In this document: piece after piece, positions 27,380 through 37,051 of the stretch
How the letters are laid out: every line of letters begins with the position of its first letter
Position numbering within the stretch: position 1 is the stretch's first letter
Assembly: GCA_019636385.1 (NCBI GenBank)
Contig: JAHBXT010000006.1
Span: forward strand, 62,001-126,000
Direction of reading: 5' to 3'
Length of the DNA: 64,000 nucleotides
Source of the DNA: Pirellulaceae bacterium
GTDB taxonomy: Bacteria; Planctomycetota; Planctomycetia; Pirellulales; Pirellulaceae
Translations under genes and position numbers: made by a program
Notes under the pieces: generated by a model
Databases searched by the model: none
Seen by the model: the letters and a program-made list of their open reading frames with translations, nothing else
Told to the model about the DNA's origin: nothing

Positions 27380-28420
27380 TCAATTGGCATTGGGCTGCAA
27401 GACAACCTTCATGGCACCGGGCAGGCCGGCGTACAGGCGTGCGAACCAGTCTGGACCGTCGCTCAGTTTGGCCAGCGCTGTGATCAGCGGTTGGACCTGG
27501 ATGAGCCCACGACTAAGCAGGTCAATGCATTGCGGAATTTCGCCGTTCGAAGCGCAACTGCCATAGAGCGACAGTTCGCGAGTGACAACCTTTTGCAGCG
27601 GCAGTTCGACTTGAGGTGATATGTTGCCGACCAACGTAATGGCACCACCGCGACGCGTGCAGTCGATGGCGGTTCCTACGGTTGAGGAAGCTCCGACAAC
27701 CTCCAAAGCAACATCGGCACCACGGCCGTGTGTGTGGCTAAGGATCTGCTGAATCACATCGGATTGTTGAGGATTCATGCAGTGAGACGCGCCGAATCGT
27801 TTGGCGAGCGACAACTTGGTATCGTCCAGATCAACAGCCATGACTTGCGAGCAGCCGGCCAACCGAATGGCTTGCACGACCAGCAGCCCAATCATTCCGC
27901 AGCCCACGACCACTGCTGAATCGCCAAGCTTCACCGGTGTCCTGTTAGCCGCATGAACAGCGATGGACACGGCTTCAATTAGTGCAGCGTGTTCAAAAGG
28001 TAAATCGTCCGGCAAGCGATAGCAGATATTCTGTGGCACGGCGACTAGTTCCGCAAACGCTCCGTGTCTACGGAATTCGTCGCAGGCCACTCCCAGCACC
28101 TGTCTCTGCTGGCATAGATTAATCGAGCCCCGTCGGCAGTAATGGCATCGGCCGCAAGAAACGGTGGAGTCGAAGGTCACTCGATCGCCTTCTCTGTACT
28201 CGGTAACACGGCTGCCGACGGCGGCAACTATTCCAGCGGCTTCGTGTCCCATGATCAGCGGCGGGCGACGACGACCGCTGGAGCCATCCCAGCCATGAAT
28301 GTCGCTGCCGCAGATGCCACAGGCTTGGACTCGAACCAGCATATCCTCAGGCCCGATATCAGGCGTAGGCATATCGACGATTTCAAGCTTCTGATAATCG
28401 GTCAGCAGCATGGCTTTCAT
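27380..28420 (-). CDS. Zinc-dependent medium-chain alcohol / polyol dehydrogenase
   Basis: The 346-residue MDR-family enzyme oxidises a secondary alcohol or polyol with NAD(P)+. Catalytic zinc ligands lie in CGICGSDIHGWD (about residue 34) and GHEAAGIV (about 59). The structural zinc site is CGRCHYCRRGSINLC (about 89-103), with all four Cys present. The Rossmann motif VVVGCGMIGLLVVQAIRLAG is at about 167. It resembles threonine, sorbitol and galactitol-phosphate dehydrogenases, but the residues deciding substrate cannot be read with certainty. The start MKAMLLTDYQKLEI is typical for the family. It lies downstream of lpdA on the same strand, 167 bases away. Confidence 0.88.
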   Translation of the reverse strand: MKAMLLTDYQKLEIVDMPTPDIGPEDMLVRVQACGICGSDIHGWDGSSGRRRPPLIMGHEAAGIVAAVGSRVTEYREGDRVTFDSTVSCGRCHYCRRGSINLCQQRQVLGVACDEFRRHGAFAELVAVPQNICYRLPDDLPFEHAALIEAVSIAVHAANRTPVKLGDSAVVVGCGMIGLLVVQAIRLAGCSQVMAVDLDDTKLSLAKRFGASHCMNPQQSDVIQQILSHTHGRGADVALEVVGASSTVGTAIDCTRRGGAITLVGNISPQVELPLQKVVTRELSLYGSCASNGEIPQCIDLLSRGLIQVQPLITALAKLSDGPDWFARLYAGLPGAMKVVLQPNAN

Positions 28421-28587
28421 GGATGTTTACCTTCCTGCAATAAGATGACGATAATGGGTATGTGATGGCGCACGTCCAGCATCGATTCAGTCCGCCTTCG
28501 CCTGTCGCCTTCAATTAGTTTGAAAATGCAACAACGGTCTTGAGGAGGGCGTACTGGTCAAGCCCGATACGTCTGCATAATCCGATG

Positions 28588-30030
28588 CTACTTGGTGGCT
28601 GGTGCGGCGGATCGCTTGGGTTTGTAGATTTCGGTGGCGGTACCAAAGAAGACTTCACCGGCATTCATCAGTGTTTCGCTGAGCGTCGGATGTGGGTGAA
28701 TGCTGTCGGTGATATCGCGAACTTCACAGCCCATTTCGATGGCCAGTACGGCTTCGGCAATCAGTTCGCCAGCACCGTGTCCGACGATGCCACAGCCCAG
28801 AACACGCTGAGATTGAGGATCGATAATCCATTTGGTCAGTCCATCGGTGCGACCAAGGGCTTGGGCGCGACCGCTGGCTGCCCAGGGGTACGTTTCAATG
28901 GCTACATCGCGACCAGCTTGCTTGGCTTGTTCTTCAGTCAAACCAGCCCAGGCAATTTCAGGGTCGGTGAACACGACGGCTGGTATGGCCGCTTTATCAA
29001 AAGCCACATTCTTACCATGGATCACTTCGATGGCCACTTTGGCTTCGTGCGCAGCTTTGTGAGCTAACATGGGTTCGCCAGCCACATCGCCAATTGCGAA
29101 GATGTGAGGGTCAGCCGTACGCTGCTGAGAATCACAGACTGCGAAACCGCGCTGGTCTAGCTGCACGCCGGTGGTTTCCAGGCCGAGTCCGCGCGTGACT
29201 GGACGTCGGCCAACGCTAACCAGCACGCGGTCAAAGCGCTCATGTCCGAATTTGCCACTACCTTCGAAAGTGACTTCGACTTGTCCACCAACTTCCGCCA
29301 GCGAGCCGACTTTAGTGTTTAAATAAATGCGTTTGCCAAACAGATGTTGAAGCCGCTTTTCCAGCGGCTTGACCAAGTCGCGATCGGCACCCATCAGCAG
29401 ACCGTCCAGCAGTTCGACTACGGTGACCTGGCTGCCCAGGCTAGCGTAAACACTGCCCATCTCCAGACCGATATAACCGCCGCCGACAACCAGCAATGTT
29501 TTGGGAATGTCGTCCAACGCCAGAGCGCCGGTAGAATCGAACACCAACGGGCTGCCGATATCGAAACTGGCTGGCATCGCCGGGACGCTGCCGGTGGCAA
29601 GTACGCAGTGGTCAAAGGTCATCTGGCGTTCGGTCGGGATTGACTCGTGGTCACCATCCAGTCGCAGCGTCGTTGAGTTCTCAAAGATGCCTTTGGCCTG
29701 AATGACTCGAACGCCCCGACGTTTGGCCAAGCCCGACAGGCCACTACTGAGCGTTTGGATTACCTTTTCTTTGCGCTGGCGAATCTGCTGGATGTCGATG
29801 CGCGGAGGATCATAATGTACGCCCCAGTCTTGGCGGAGATGGTCGACCTCAGAAATGACTTGAGCCACATGCAGCAGAGCTTTTGACGGAATGCAACCGC
29901 GCAGCAGGCAGGTACCGCCCAGTCGCGATTCGGCTTCGACCAGAGTAACTGGGATACCCAAGTCGGCAGCCAGAAACGCGGCAGCATAACCACCGGGACC
30001 ACCACCCAGAACGACCAGTTCGCTATGCAT
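28588..30030 (-). CDS. lpdA: Dihydrolipoyl dehydrogenase (E3)
   Basis: The 480-residue flavoprotein reoxidises the dihydrolipoyl group of 2-oxoacid dehydrogenase or glycine cleavage complexes, passing electrons to NAD+. Visible are the FAD motif VLGGGPGGYAAAFLAADLG (residues 7-25), the redox disulphide GGTCLLRGCIPSKALLH (about 42), the NAD motif LLVVGGGYIGLEMGSVYASLG (about 185), the second FAD motif IFAIGDVAGEPMLAHKAAHE (about 317) and the C-terminal His-Glu pair in SIHPHPTLSETL. Length and motifs fit E3 closely. No E1 or E2 gene is in the window, so it may serve several complexes. Confidence 0.93.
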   Translation of the reverse strand: MHSELVVLGGGPGGYAAAFLAADLGIPVTLVEAESRLGGTCLLRGCIPSKALLHVAQVISEVDHLRQDWGVHYDPPRIDIQQIRQRKEKVIQTLSSGLSGLAKRRGVRVIQAKGIFENSTTLRLDGDHESIPTERQMTFDHCVLATGSVPAMPASFDIGSPLVFDSTGALALDDIPKTLLVVGGGYIGLEMGSVYASLGSQVTVVELLDGLLMGADRDLVKPLEKRLQHLFGKRIYLNTKVGSLAEVGGQVEVTFEGSGKFGHERFDRVLVSVGRRPVTRGLGLETTGVQLDQRGFAVCDSQQRTADPHIFAIGDVAGEPMLAHKAAHEAKVAIEVIHGKNVAFDKAAIPAVVFTDPEIAWAGLTEEQAKQAGRDVAIETYPWAASGRAQALGRTDGLTKWIIDPQSQRVLGCGIVGHGAGELIAEAVLAIEMGCEVRDITDSIHPHPTLSETLMNAGEVFFGTATEIYKPKRSAAPATK

Positions 30031-30097
30031 GTAAGCTACCTTCCTGAGCCAGTAGGCGGTCCTTCGTCAGACATATGGTCATATTGTGCTGGTCATC

Positions 30098-30152
30098 GCT
30101 ACGCTCTGGCGAGCGTAGCTACGGAACTCCACGCTTTGGCGAGCGTAGCTAC
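30098..30152 (+). repeat. Tandem REP-like hairpins, copies 3 and 4
   Basis: GCTACGCTC-TGGC-GAGCGTAGC (30098-30119) is a perfect 9-bp hairpin. A near copy with ACGCTT-TGGC-GAGCGT and AGCTAC follows at 30131-30152, so a 30-bp unit is repeated in tandem. Both have the TGGC loop and AGCTAC flank of the copy at 3195 but a different stem. They sit in the 127 bases between rpsD and lpdA and might also act as a transcription barrier. Confidence 0.65.
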
Positions 30153-30156
30153 GGAA

Positions 30157-30765
30157 TTAGCGAGCCAGGAACTCGACCACGATATTTCCATTGACCGGTA
30201 AGCTGATATCGTTGGCTGTTGGCAGGCTGAGTACGGTAGCCATCAAGTTTTCCGTATCAAAAGAGAGCCAGTCCAGCGATTGCGGCGGATTATTCGCGAT
30301 GATGCCACGATAGAAACTTTTCAAGTTCTCGCGGCCACGGATTTCCACGACGTCTCCGGCGCGCAGCAGGAAGCTGGGCTTGCTGACCTTTTGACCGTTG
30401 ACTCGAAAGTGACCGTGTACAATGCCTTGTCGTGCCTGAGGTCGCGTTTTGGTGAATCCAGCTCGTCGCACCACGTTGTCCAGTCGCCGCTCGCACATGG
30501 TCAGCAGGTCGAGAGCCGTATTGCCTTTGCCTGCCGAAGCTTTCTCGTAGTAGCGGCGCAGCTGGCGTTCGCCCAAGCCGTAGTAGTATTTGATCTTTTG
30601 CTTTTCTGTTAAAGCCGCACCATAGTTGCTAGTCTTGCGACCGCGCGGATGCATTCCGGGAGGGCTATCGCGACGTTCGCTGGCGCGTACTGCGCCGGCG
30701 CTTTCGTAAATGAGTGCGCTGAGTCGTCGATTGATACGAGCCTTTGGACCAGTGTAACGTGCCAT
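30157..30765 (-). CDS. rpsD: 30S ribosomal protein S4
   Basis: The 202-residue protein starts MARYTGPKARINRRL. S4 is a primary 16S rRNA-binding assembly protein. Visible are the N-terminal domain with GMHPRGRKTSNYGAALTEKQ and KIKYYYGLGERQLRRYY, and the S4 RNA-binding domain LDNVVRRAGFTKTRPQARQ with VNGQKVSKPSFLLRAGD (about residues 92-150). The N-terminal zinc Cys cluster of some S4 proteins is absent. It is not beside rpsM/rpsK/rpoA here, so it stands apart from the usual alpha operon. Divergent from typA. Confidence 0.95.
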   Translation of the reverse strand: MARYTGPKARINRRLSALIYESAGAVRASERRDSPPGMHPRGRKTSNYGAALTEKQKIKYYYGLGERQLRRYYEKASAGKGNTALDLLTMCERRLDNVVRRAGFTKTRPQARQGIVHGHFRVNGQKVSKPSFLLRAGDVVEIRGRENLKSFYRGIIANNPPQSLDWLSFDTENLMATVLSLPTANDISLPVNGNIVVEFLAR

Positions 30766-31247
30766 TGAACGAATTTGCTCCTACAGCAACTAGCGGACAA
30801 TCCCATCCGTCGCGGGTCACTTGGACCGCAAGCAGCGACGTGCCAATCCCGATAGCAGACAAGCCAAGGCGAAAACGACTATGATCAGTCAAATGGTCGC
30901 TGGCTCAAACTGCAGGGCGGCCGCCACGTTGGGGCCGCTGGGTTGGCGGGACAACTTCGAAAATCGGCCCACCAGTATCCTGGGAAATTCCTATTTTCAC
31001 AAGGGCTTCCTGAATTGGGCCGCCCTGCCCTCCCGCATTTAGGGCAATTGCGACAGAATAGGGTCGCATGATGACTGCCGCAAACCAGCATGGCCGGGTT
31101 GGCCGGCAGTGCTTCCATGCTCTGGGCGCGCCTAGCTACCGAACGCGGGACGTCGGGACGGCCCGCAGCCGGCAGAGCTACAGTTTCGTCTGCATCAACA
31201 GCGCTCATGGCGAGCGCAGAAACACTTGGATATTGAGTTCTAACTTT
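30766..31247. other. Divergent intergenic region between rpsD and typA
   Basis: About 480 bases with no supported gene; an open frame leading into typA from 31068 has no family match upstream of 31248. It should contain both promoters and possibly a leader that regulates S4; no S4-binding structure was identified by eye. Confidence 0.35.
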
Positions 31248-33065
31248 ATGCGCCGCAATGACTTACGGAATATTGTGATCATCGCCCACGTCGACCATGG
31301 GAAGACTTCATTGGTTGATTGTCTCTTGCGGCAAAGCGGCCAGTTCCGCGAATCCCAGTTGCAAGGCACCCAGATTCTGGACAGCAACGATCTGGAGCGC
31401 GAGCGGGGAATTACCATTCTAAGCAAAAATATTTCGCTGCCCTACAAAGGCGTGAAAATCAACATCATCGACACGCCGGGCCACGCCGACTTTGGTGGTG
31501 AGGTGGAGCGCGTGGTGCGGATGGCCGATGGTGCTCTGGTATTGGTGGACGCCGCTGAAGGCCCCATGCCGCAAACTCGATTTGTGCTATCCAAGGCCCT
31601 GGAAGTTGGCGTCAAACCCATCGTGGTCATAAACAAGATCGACCGCCCAGACGCACGATCTGCCGAGGTACTGGATGAAGCCCTCGAGCTGCTGGTTGAT
31701 TTGGGTGGCGAGCAGTATCTCGAGCAGTTTGACTACATCTTTACATCTGCCAAGGAAGGTTATGCGGCCTACAATCCGACTCAGCCCACTAAGTCAATGG
31801 AGCCGCTGCTGGACATGGTGCTAGAGAAGATTCCCGGTCCAGAAGTCCAGCCCAATGCGCCGTTGCAATTGTTGGTAACCAATCTGGACTGGTCCGAATA
31901 CGTCGGCCGGATTGCCGTTGGCCGGATCGAAGCCGGTACGTTGAAGACAAACCAGCCGATCGACCTGATCAAGGCAGATGGACCGCAGCCTGTGCAAGTT
32001 TCTACCGTTTGGACCTTTGATAAATTGGGTCGCGTGGAAGTAGCTGAGGCCACCGCCGGCGACATTGCGGCCGTTGTCGGAATGGAGCAGGTAGAAATCG
32101 GCGACACCCTGTGCGCGCGTGGTGAGAACTGTCCACTGCCACGTTTAACGGTCGATGAACCGACATTGGAAATGGTATTCAGCGTCAATAATTCGCCGTT
32201 TGCTGGCCGCGAAGGCAAATATGTTACCACGCGGCAAATTCGTGGACGCTTGGAACGCGAACTGGAACGCAACGTTGCCTTGCGCATGACGCCCGTGGAA
32301 GGAGCGGAGGCCTATGCGGTGCGGGGGCGAGGCGTGTTACACTTGGCGGTGCTCATCGAAACCATGCGCCGTGAGGGATTTGAATTTTCGGTCGGTAAGC
32401 CAACCGTCGTGCTGCGCGAAATCAACGGCAAGATGCATGAGCCTTATGAGACGCTGAGTGTCGAGGTGCCGGAGGATAAGGTTGGTCCGGTGATGGAATT
32501 GGTCGGTGCACGACGCGGACTGTTAGAACAGATGCTGCCGCGCGGGTCGTACTCGTTGTTGCAATTTGATATTCCTGCACGCGGATTGATTGGACTGCGT
32601 ACTCGGCTACTCAATGCCACGCAGGGTACGGCTATTATTCACCACCGCTACAATGGCTATAAGGCTCGCGAAGGCGAAGTACCTGGACGCAGCAACGGGG
32701 TATTGGTGTCGATGGTCACCGGCAAGGCGGTAGGCTTCGCGCTGTTTGGTTTACAGGATCGCAGCGAACTGTTCGTAGCTCCCGGTGACGAAGTGTACGA
32801 AGGAATGATCGTGGGCGAAAACGCTCGCGACAACGATCTGACCGTCAACCCTTGTCGCGAAAAGAAGCTGACCAATATTCGAGCTGCAGGGAGCGACGAG
32901 AACATCATTCTCAAGCCGCCAAGAGAATTGTTTCTTGAAGCAGCCCTGGAATATATCGAGTCCGATGAATTGGTCGAGATCACCCCCAAATCGATTCGGC
33001 TGCGGAAAATGAGCCTCCGTGAATCCGATCGCCGCCGTCAAACTCGGGCTGCGGCAACGCGGTGA
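31248..33065 (+). CDS. typA: Translational GTPase TypA/BipA
   Basis: The start is set at ATG 31248 (MRRNDLRNIVIIAHVDHGKT), giving 605 residues, the family norm; the frame continues open upstream to 31068 without similarity. G motifs are intact: AHVDHGKTSL, RGITI, DTPGHADFGGEV and NKIDRPDAR. Domains II, III and V follow, and the BipA-specific C-terminal domain carries SVEVPEDKVGPVMELVGARRG, then RGLIGLRTRLLNATQGTAI and GVLVSMVTGKAVGFALFGLQ. It binds ribosomes, aids 50S assembly and stress adaptation. It converges on aspS with 21 bases between the stops. Confidence 0.95.
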   Translation: MRRNDLRNIVIIAHVDHGKTSLVDCLLRQSGQFRESQLQGTQILDSNDLERERGITILSKNISLPYKGVKINIIDTPGHADFGGEVERVVRMADGALVLVDAAEGPMPQTRFVLSKALEVGVKPIVVINKIDRPDARSAEVLDEALELLVDLGGEQYLEQFDYIFTSAKEGYAAYNPTQPTKSMEPLLDMVLEKIPGPEVQPNAPLQLLVTNLDWSEYVGRIAVGRIEAGTLKTNQPIDLIKADGPQPVQVSTVWTFDKLGRVEVAEATAGDIAAVVGMEQVEIGDTLCARGENCPLPRLTVDEPTLEMVFSVNNSPFAGREGKYVTTRQIRGRLERELERNVALRMTPVEGAEAYAVRGRGVLHLAVLIETMRREGFEFSVGKPTVVLREINGKMHEPYETLSVEVPEDKVGPVMELVGARRGLLEQMLPRGSYSLLQFDIPARGLIGLRTRLLNATQGTAIIHHRYNGYKAREGEVPGRSNGVLVSMVTGKAVGFALFGLQDRSELFVAPGDEVYEGMIVGENARDNDLTVNPCREKKLTNIRAAGSDENIILKPPRELFLEAALEYIESDELVEITPKSIRLRKMSLRESDRRRQTRAAATR

Positions 33066-33086
33066 GCCAGTTGCGAAGGCGGTCGA

Positions 33087-34868
33087 TCAAGGCTTGCTCG
33101 GTGGCGTTTCGACTGCGATGTGCAGTTCGTGCAGTTGCTTGGCATCCACGGTGCCGGGAGCCTCGGTCATCATGTCCATCGCCCGCTGCGTTTTGGGGAA
33201 GGCAATGCAATCGCGGATGTTGTCCAGTCCGCCAAAGAGCATAACAACGCGGTCAATACCCAGCGCGATACCGCCGTGTGGTGGAGCGCCGTAACGTAGT
33301 GCGTCCAGCAAGAATCCGAAACGCTCTTCGGCCATTTCGTCCGAGATGCCCAGCAGATTGAACACCTGTTGTTGCACTTGGCTATCGTGAATTCGGATGG
33401 TGCCGCCACCGGCTTCGTAGCCGTTGATTACCAGATCATAGGCTTTCGCGCGACAGGCTTGGGGATCGGAACTGAGCCTGGCCAAGTCTTGATCACGCGG
33501 TGCGGTGAATGGGTGGTGCATGGCTACCCAGCGATCTTCCTGCGCGTCGTGCTCGAACATGGGGAATTCCACGACCCAAGAAAAATTCATTTGGCCAGGG
33601 TCATACAGCTTCAGTTCGGTGGCCAGTCGACGGCGCAACCCATTGAGTCCCTTGCACGTAACTTCCCACGAGTCGGCCAGCAGTAACATTAAATCGCCAG
33701 GTTGCGCTTGAAACGCAGCCTTGATACCGTCTAGGAGTGCGGGCTCGAGATTCTTGCTGATGGGCGACCACAGTGTTCCGTCTGGTTCCACACGGAACCA
33801 AGCCAAGCCTTTAGCGCCAAAATCGTGCTTGACGAAATCGGTCAGTTCGTCGATTCGCTTGCGAGAGAAGGCCTCGGCGCAGCCATCGACTTTGATACCC
33901 CGAACCATTCCACCTGAATCAACCGCGCCGCGAAATACGCGAAACTCGGTCTGTTTGGCCAATTGGCTGCAGTCGACGATCTCCATACCGTAGCGCAGGT
34001 CAGGCGCATCGCTGCCGAACCGGCGCATGGCTTCGTCGTAGGTCATTCGCGGTAACGGCAGCTTCAGATCGATGTCCAGCAACTGTTTGGCCAGTCTGGC
34101 AACCAAACCGTCAATCATGCCGATGATGTCGTCGGCATTAACGAAAGACATTTCCATGTCGAGCTGCGTGAATTCGGGCTGCCGATCGGCGCGAAGATCC
34201 TCGTCACGGAAGCAGCGAGCGATTTGCACATAGCGATCATAGCCAGCCACCATGAGAATCTGTTTATACAATTGTGGCGACTGAGGCAGCGCGAAGAAGT
34301 GCCCCCAGTGCACGCGGCTGGGAACCAAGTAATCGCGGGCTCCTTCCGGAGTGCTACGCCCCAAAATGGGCGTTTCCACGTCGATGAAATCTTGTTCTGC
34401 GAAATAGTCGCGAATGGTTTTGATGATTCGGCTACGCAGCAACAGAGTGTGCTGCATCGACTGGCGACGCAAATCCAAATAGCGATACTTCAGCCGGATG
34501 TCCTCGCCGGGGAGGTCACCGCTGTCGGGGAAAAACGGTGGCGTCTTGCAGCGGTTCAGCACCTCCAGGTCGTTAGCCTGAAGCTCGATTTCACCCGTGG
34601 CCAGCTTGCTGTTGTCCTTGCCTTCCAGGCGGGACCTGACCGTACCGCGAACCAGCACGACGTCCTCGCCACGCAAGCTTTTGGCCAATTGCAGCGACTC
34701 CAGCCCACTGTCGGGATCAAAGACGACTTGCGTCTTGCCGTAACGATCCCGCAGGTCCACAAAGACCAGCTTGCCGTACTCTCTGGATGTATCCACCCAA
34801 CCACATAGGCTGACCTGCTGGCCGACGTGGCTGTTTCGCAATTCTCCGCAAGTATGTGTACGTAGCAA
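33087..34868 (-). CDS. aspS: Aspartyl-tRNA synthetase
   Basis: Class II synthetase charging tRNA-Asp (or tRNA-Asx in non-discriminating forms). The frame is open to an ATG at 34964, but similarity starts at LLRTHTCGELR, and a TTG at 34868 with TTTGGGGAT upstream gives 593 residues, close to the bacterial norm; 34964 would add 32 unlikely residues. The OB-fold is residues 1-110 (VSLCGWVDTSREYGKLVFVD). Motif 2 is around FRDEDLRADRQPEFTQLDME, the bacterial GAD insertion lies around residues 290-420, and motif 3 is GIALGIDRVVMLFGG. The ATG at 34964 remains an alternative. Confidence 0.93.
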   Translation of the reverse strand: MLRTHTCGELRNSHVGQQVSLCGWVDTSREYGKLVFVDLRDRYGKTQVVFDPDSGLESLQLAKSLRGEDVVLVRGTVRSRLEGKDNSKLATGEIELQANDLEVLNRCKTPPFFPDSGDLPGEDIRLKYRYLDLRRQSMQHTLLLRSRIIKTIRDYFAEQDFIDVETPILGRSTPEGARDYLVPSRVHWGHFFALPQSPQLYKQILMVAGYDRYVQIARCFRDEDLRADRQPEFTQLDMEMSFVNADDIIGMIDGLVARLAKQLLDIDLKLPLPRMTYDEAMRRFGSDAPDLRYGMEIVDCSQLAKQTEFRVFRGAVDSGGMVRGIKVDGCAEAFSRKRIDELTDFVKHDFGAKGLAWFRVEPDGTLWSPISKNLEPALLDGIKAAFQAQPGDLMLLLADSWEVTCKGLNGLRRRLATELKLYDPGQMNFSWVVEFPMFEHDAQEDRWVAMHHPFTAPRDQDLARLSSDPQACRAKAYDLVINGYEAGGGTIRIHDSQVQQQVFNLLGISDEMAEERFGFLLDALRYGAPPHGGIALGIDRVVMLFGGLDNIRDCIAFPKTQRAMDMMTEAPGTVDAKQLHELHIAVETPPSKP

Positions 34869-35070
34869 GGTTGGTATCCCCAAACTGGTTATTGAAATTG
34901 GCGGTGATTCTAGCTGGGCTGCATTCCGCAGTGGGCGGCGGGACCGTAAACTCTGACAGAACACAGATTTTAGTAGCGTTTAACAATCCGCCTAGGCTGA
35001 GTAGGTGATTGGCCGAAACACGCCGCGGACCGTGGAGAGAGCGCGCAGTCGCGAGGGTGTCTGTGGTGGA

Positions 35071-36330
35071 TCAGTACCGCATGTCTGCACTGTCGGTAGC
35101 TGGTGCCGAACTTCGGGCCGAGCGAAGCCGATTGAATTCGCTCGGATCAAACGGGTCTTCAGCGTTTTGAACCTTGGAATCGGAGGACGGGCTGCCGGGT
35201 ACTGGTCGCAGACGAGCAGCACCCGGCGGCAGCGGATTGAGCGCAGATTGCGGTTGTAAGTCCGACCTTTCAGTGGAGGTTGCAGCGGGTCGCGATTGAG
35301 CTAATTGAGTTGCCTCGGCGGTTACCACCGGATTCTGAATAAGCTGAATCCACGCCTCCAAGTCATGAATTAGTCGAGTGTCCTGGTGCGTCAGAGCGGC
35401 GGTTGGTCGCCAGCCGTGCGGTCGGGTGGCATACTCAATCAAAGCAGATCGCGCAGCAGGGTCTTGACTGACGTGCTGCAACACGGACTGCAGGTTTGAA
35501 CTGCTGCGCTGAGCTGACTGGACGCCACGAATTTCGAGCAGTCGCAAAGAATTATTTGAAGTTGCACCGTGGCAGCTCGCTTGTCCACAGCGGTTGAGCA
35601 ATACATGTTGAATCTGTTCGACGAATCGCGTCTGTACCTGTGGCAGTATGTGGTGGATACTATTCGTGTTCGCCGGTGATGATGTGATAGTGCGCGCCTC
35701 AGACGGACGAGTGCTGGCCGGCTGCACTCCAATCAGGTGTGAACTCTCGGTAGATGTTGGAGCACTTTGCCCGGCGGTTCGTTGGAGGATATGTGTGGTG
35801 GGTAAAGGAGCTAACCCCAAGTGACTTCGAAGTTCTGGCTGTCGCAGCATCATGTCTCTAATCTCGACGCCCAACTGACGAACTTGTGGGTGCGCTTCGG
35901 GTGGATGTGACTTGATAAGTCTTAGATAGTGTTCGCCAGCCTCAGCCAGCAGATTGGCTCCCAAGCACCAGCGAGCCAATTTGAAGTGATCGCCGGCTCG
36001 AACTCCTACAGACAGCTTGCTAAGCTTGTAACGATAGATGTCGTCCAGACTTGACCCAACGCATTGAACCTGATTGCGGTGGACAGTTATTTCGTTGCCC
36101 TCGTTCTGTCGAATCCGACAGCGATCGGGCAGCATTTCGATTTGTCCTTGCAGACAGCGATCGTTGCTCAGCAGTACATAGGCTGACTGCCATTGCTGAC
36201 CCCAGCTTACCGCGGGGCTGACAAGGCAAACAATCACCGCAACCAGCAGGGTAATTGCTGGCAGCCGAGCGGTTGATACTGTTGGTTTTGGAGCGGGCAC
36301 TGCTAAAATGGCCGATTCGTTAGTTGGCAA
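35071..36330 (-). CDS. Secreted planctomycete protein with a CX4CH motif
   Basis: The 419-residue protein starts with TTG at 36330 (a GTG at 36300 is an alternative) and has a signal sequence (LPAITLLVAVIVCLVSPAVSWG, cleaved near residue 45). Residues 48-110 form a small beta domain (YVLLSNDRCLQGQIEMLPDR). Residues 240-345 resemble the haem-attachment region of planctomycete cytochrome-like proteins, with LLNRCGQASCHGATSNNSLRL. Here the Cys residues are four apart (CX4CH) rather than two. The remainder is Pro/Ser/Gln-rich linker. No family name can be given. It may be an exported cytochrome-like or metal-binding protein. Confidence 0.6.
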   Translation of the reverse strand: MPTNESAILAVPAPKPTVSTARLPAITLLVAVIVCLVSPAVSWGQQWQSAYVLLSNDRCLQGQIEMLPDRCRIRQNEGNEITVHRNQVQCVGSSLDDIYRYKLSKLSVGVRAGDHFKLARWCLGANLLAEAGEHYLRLIKSHPPEAHPQVRQLGVEIRDMMLRQPELRSHLGLAPLPTTHILQRTAGQSAPTSTESSHLIGVQPASTRPSEARTITSSPANTNSIHHILPQVQTRFVEQIQHVLLNRCGQASCHGATSNNSLRLLEIRGVQSAQRSSSNLQSVLQHVSQDPAARSALIEYATRPHGWRPTAALTHQDTRLIHDLEAWIQLIQNPVVTAEATQLAQSRPAATSTERSDLQPQSALNPLPPGAARLRPVPGSPSSDSKVQNAEDPFDPSEFNRLRSARSSAPATDSADMRY

Positions 36331-36376
36331 AAGTGGCCAGCTTTGGGGCGAGCGGTCAATACGAATCTGCCAGCAG

Positions 36377-36430
36377 CTACCGTCGCCCGACGACTGCAGG
36401 TGAGCTTGTTCACAGTCTGGCGACGGTAAC
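36377..36430. repeat. REP-like units in inverted orientation, copy 5
   Basis: GCTACCGTCGCC (36377-36388) faces GGCGACGGTAAC (36419-36430): two half-copies of the 3195-type unit in opposite orientation, about 30 bases apart, able to pair as a larger hairpin. They lie between the secreted CX4CH protein gene and acyP. Confidence 0.5.
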
Positions 36431-36536
36431 TATTGACGGGCCGCTTGCCTTGGGCGTACTGAGGTCGGAGCCGTGTGGCAGGAGAATAGAAAAAGCCGGT
36501 AAGCGGCGTCAAGCGGTACCCAACAGAGAGGTGGCG

Positions 36537-36839
36537 ATGGGAAACAAGTCAATTCAGAAGGTACGGGCGATCTACTCTGGTCGCGTGCAAGGCGTTGGCT
36601 TCAGAATGACGGTTAGCCAGTTGGCTCGGCGACTGCCGGTCACAGGCATGGTCTGCAACGTTAGCGATGGCAGCGTCGAAATGGTTGCCGTGGGAGACGC
36701 CAAATCCCTAACCAAGTTGCTTCAGGAGATTGACCGGGCAATGTCGCGCAACATCGTACATTGCCAGCTTGACTGGTTGGACGGTCAGCCACAGGAGTTT
36801 ACTGAGTTTTCCATCGCAACGGATAAGTGGAAGCCTTAG
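36537..36839 (+). CDS. acyP: Acylphosphatase
   Basis: The start is set at ATG 36537 (MGNKSIQKVRAIYSGRVQGV), because upstream codons in the same frame cover repeat DNA. It has 100 residues, the normal size. Acylphosphatase hydrolyses carboxyl-phosphate bonds. The catalytic Arg lies in SGRVQGVGFRMTV and the catalytic Asn in GMVCNVSDGSVEMVAVG, both intact. GAGAGGTGG precedes the start. It is a single small cytoplasmic gene upstream of the ABC-2 permease gene. Confidence 0.92.
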   Translation: MGNKSIQKVRAIYSGRVQGVGFRMTVSQLARRLPVTGMVCNVSDGSVEMVAVGDAKSLTKLLQEIDRAMSRNIVHCQLDWLDGQPQEFTEFSIATDKWKP

Positions 36840-37051
36840 GAGTCTTTAAAAGTCAAGGTATCGAAGAACCAGTTCAGCAAGCTGGCAAGCTTGCCAAGAT
36901 AGGTTATCAAGTGTGAAGCTGCTAAAACGAAGCTGCCCATTTGGGTGGTGTGTGGGGCTTTGAGATCGTAGCGGATTGAGTAGTATGGTGACTATCGTTG
37001 ATTTCAGGATAGTTGAAGTTCCCTAGTCGTCGATTGCAGGCAATTGATTCT

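Noticed and set aside
30107..30152. Tandem hairpins as a CRISPR array
   Set aside because: Only two units, without spacers of regular length and without cas genes; the loop and flank match dispersed hairpins elsewhere in the window.
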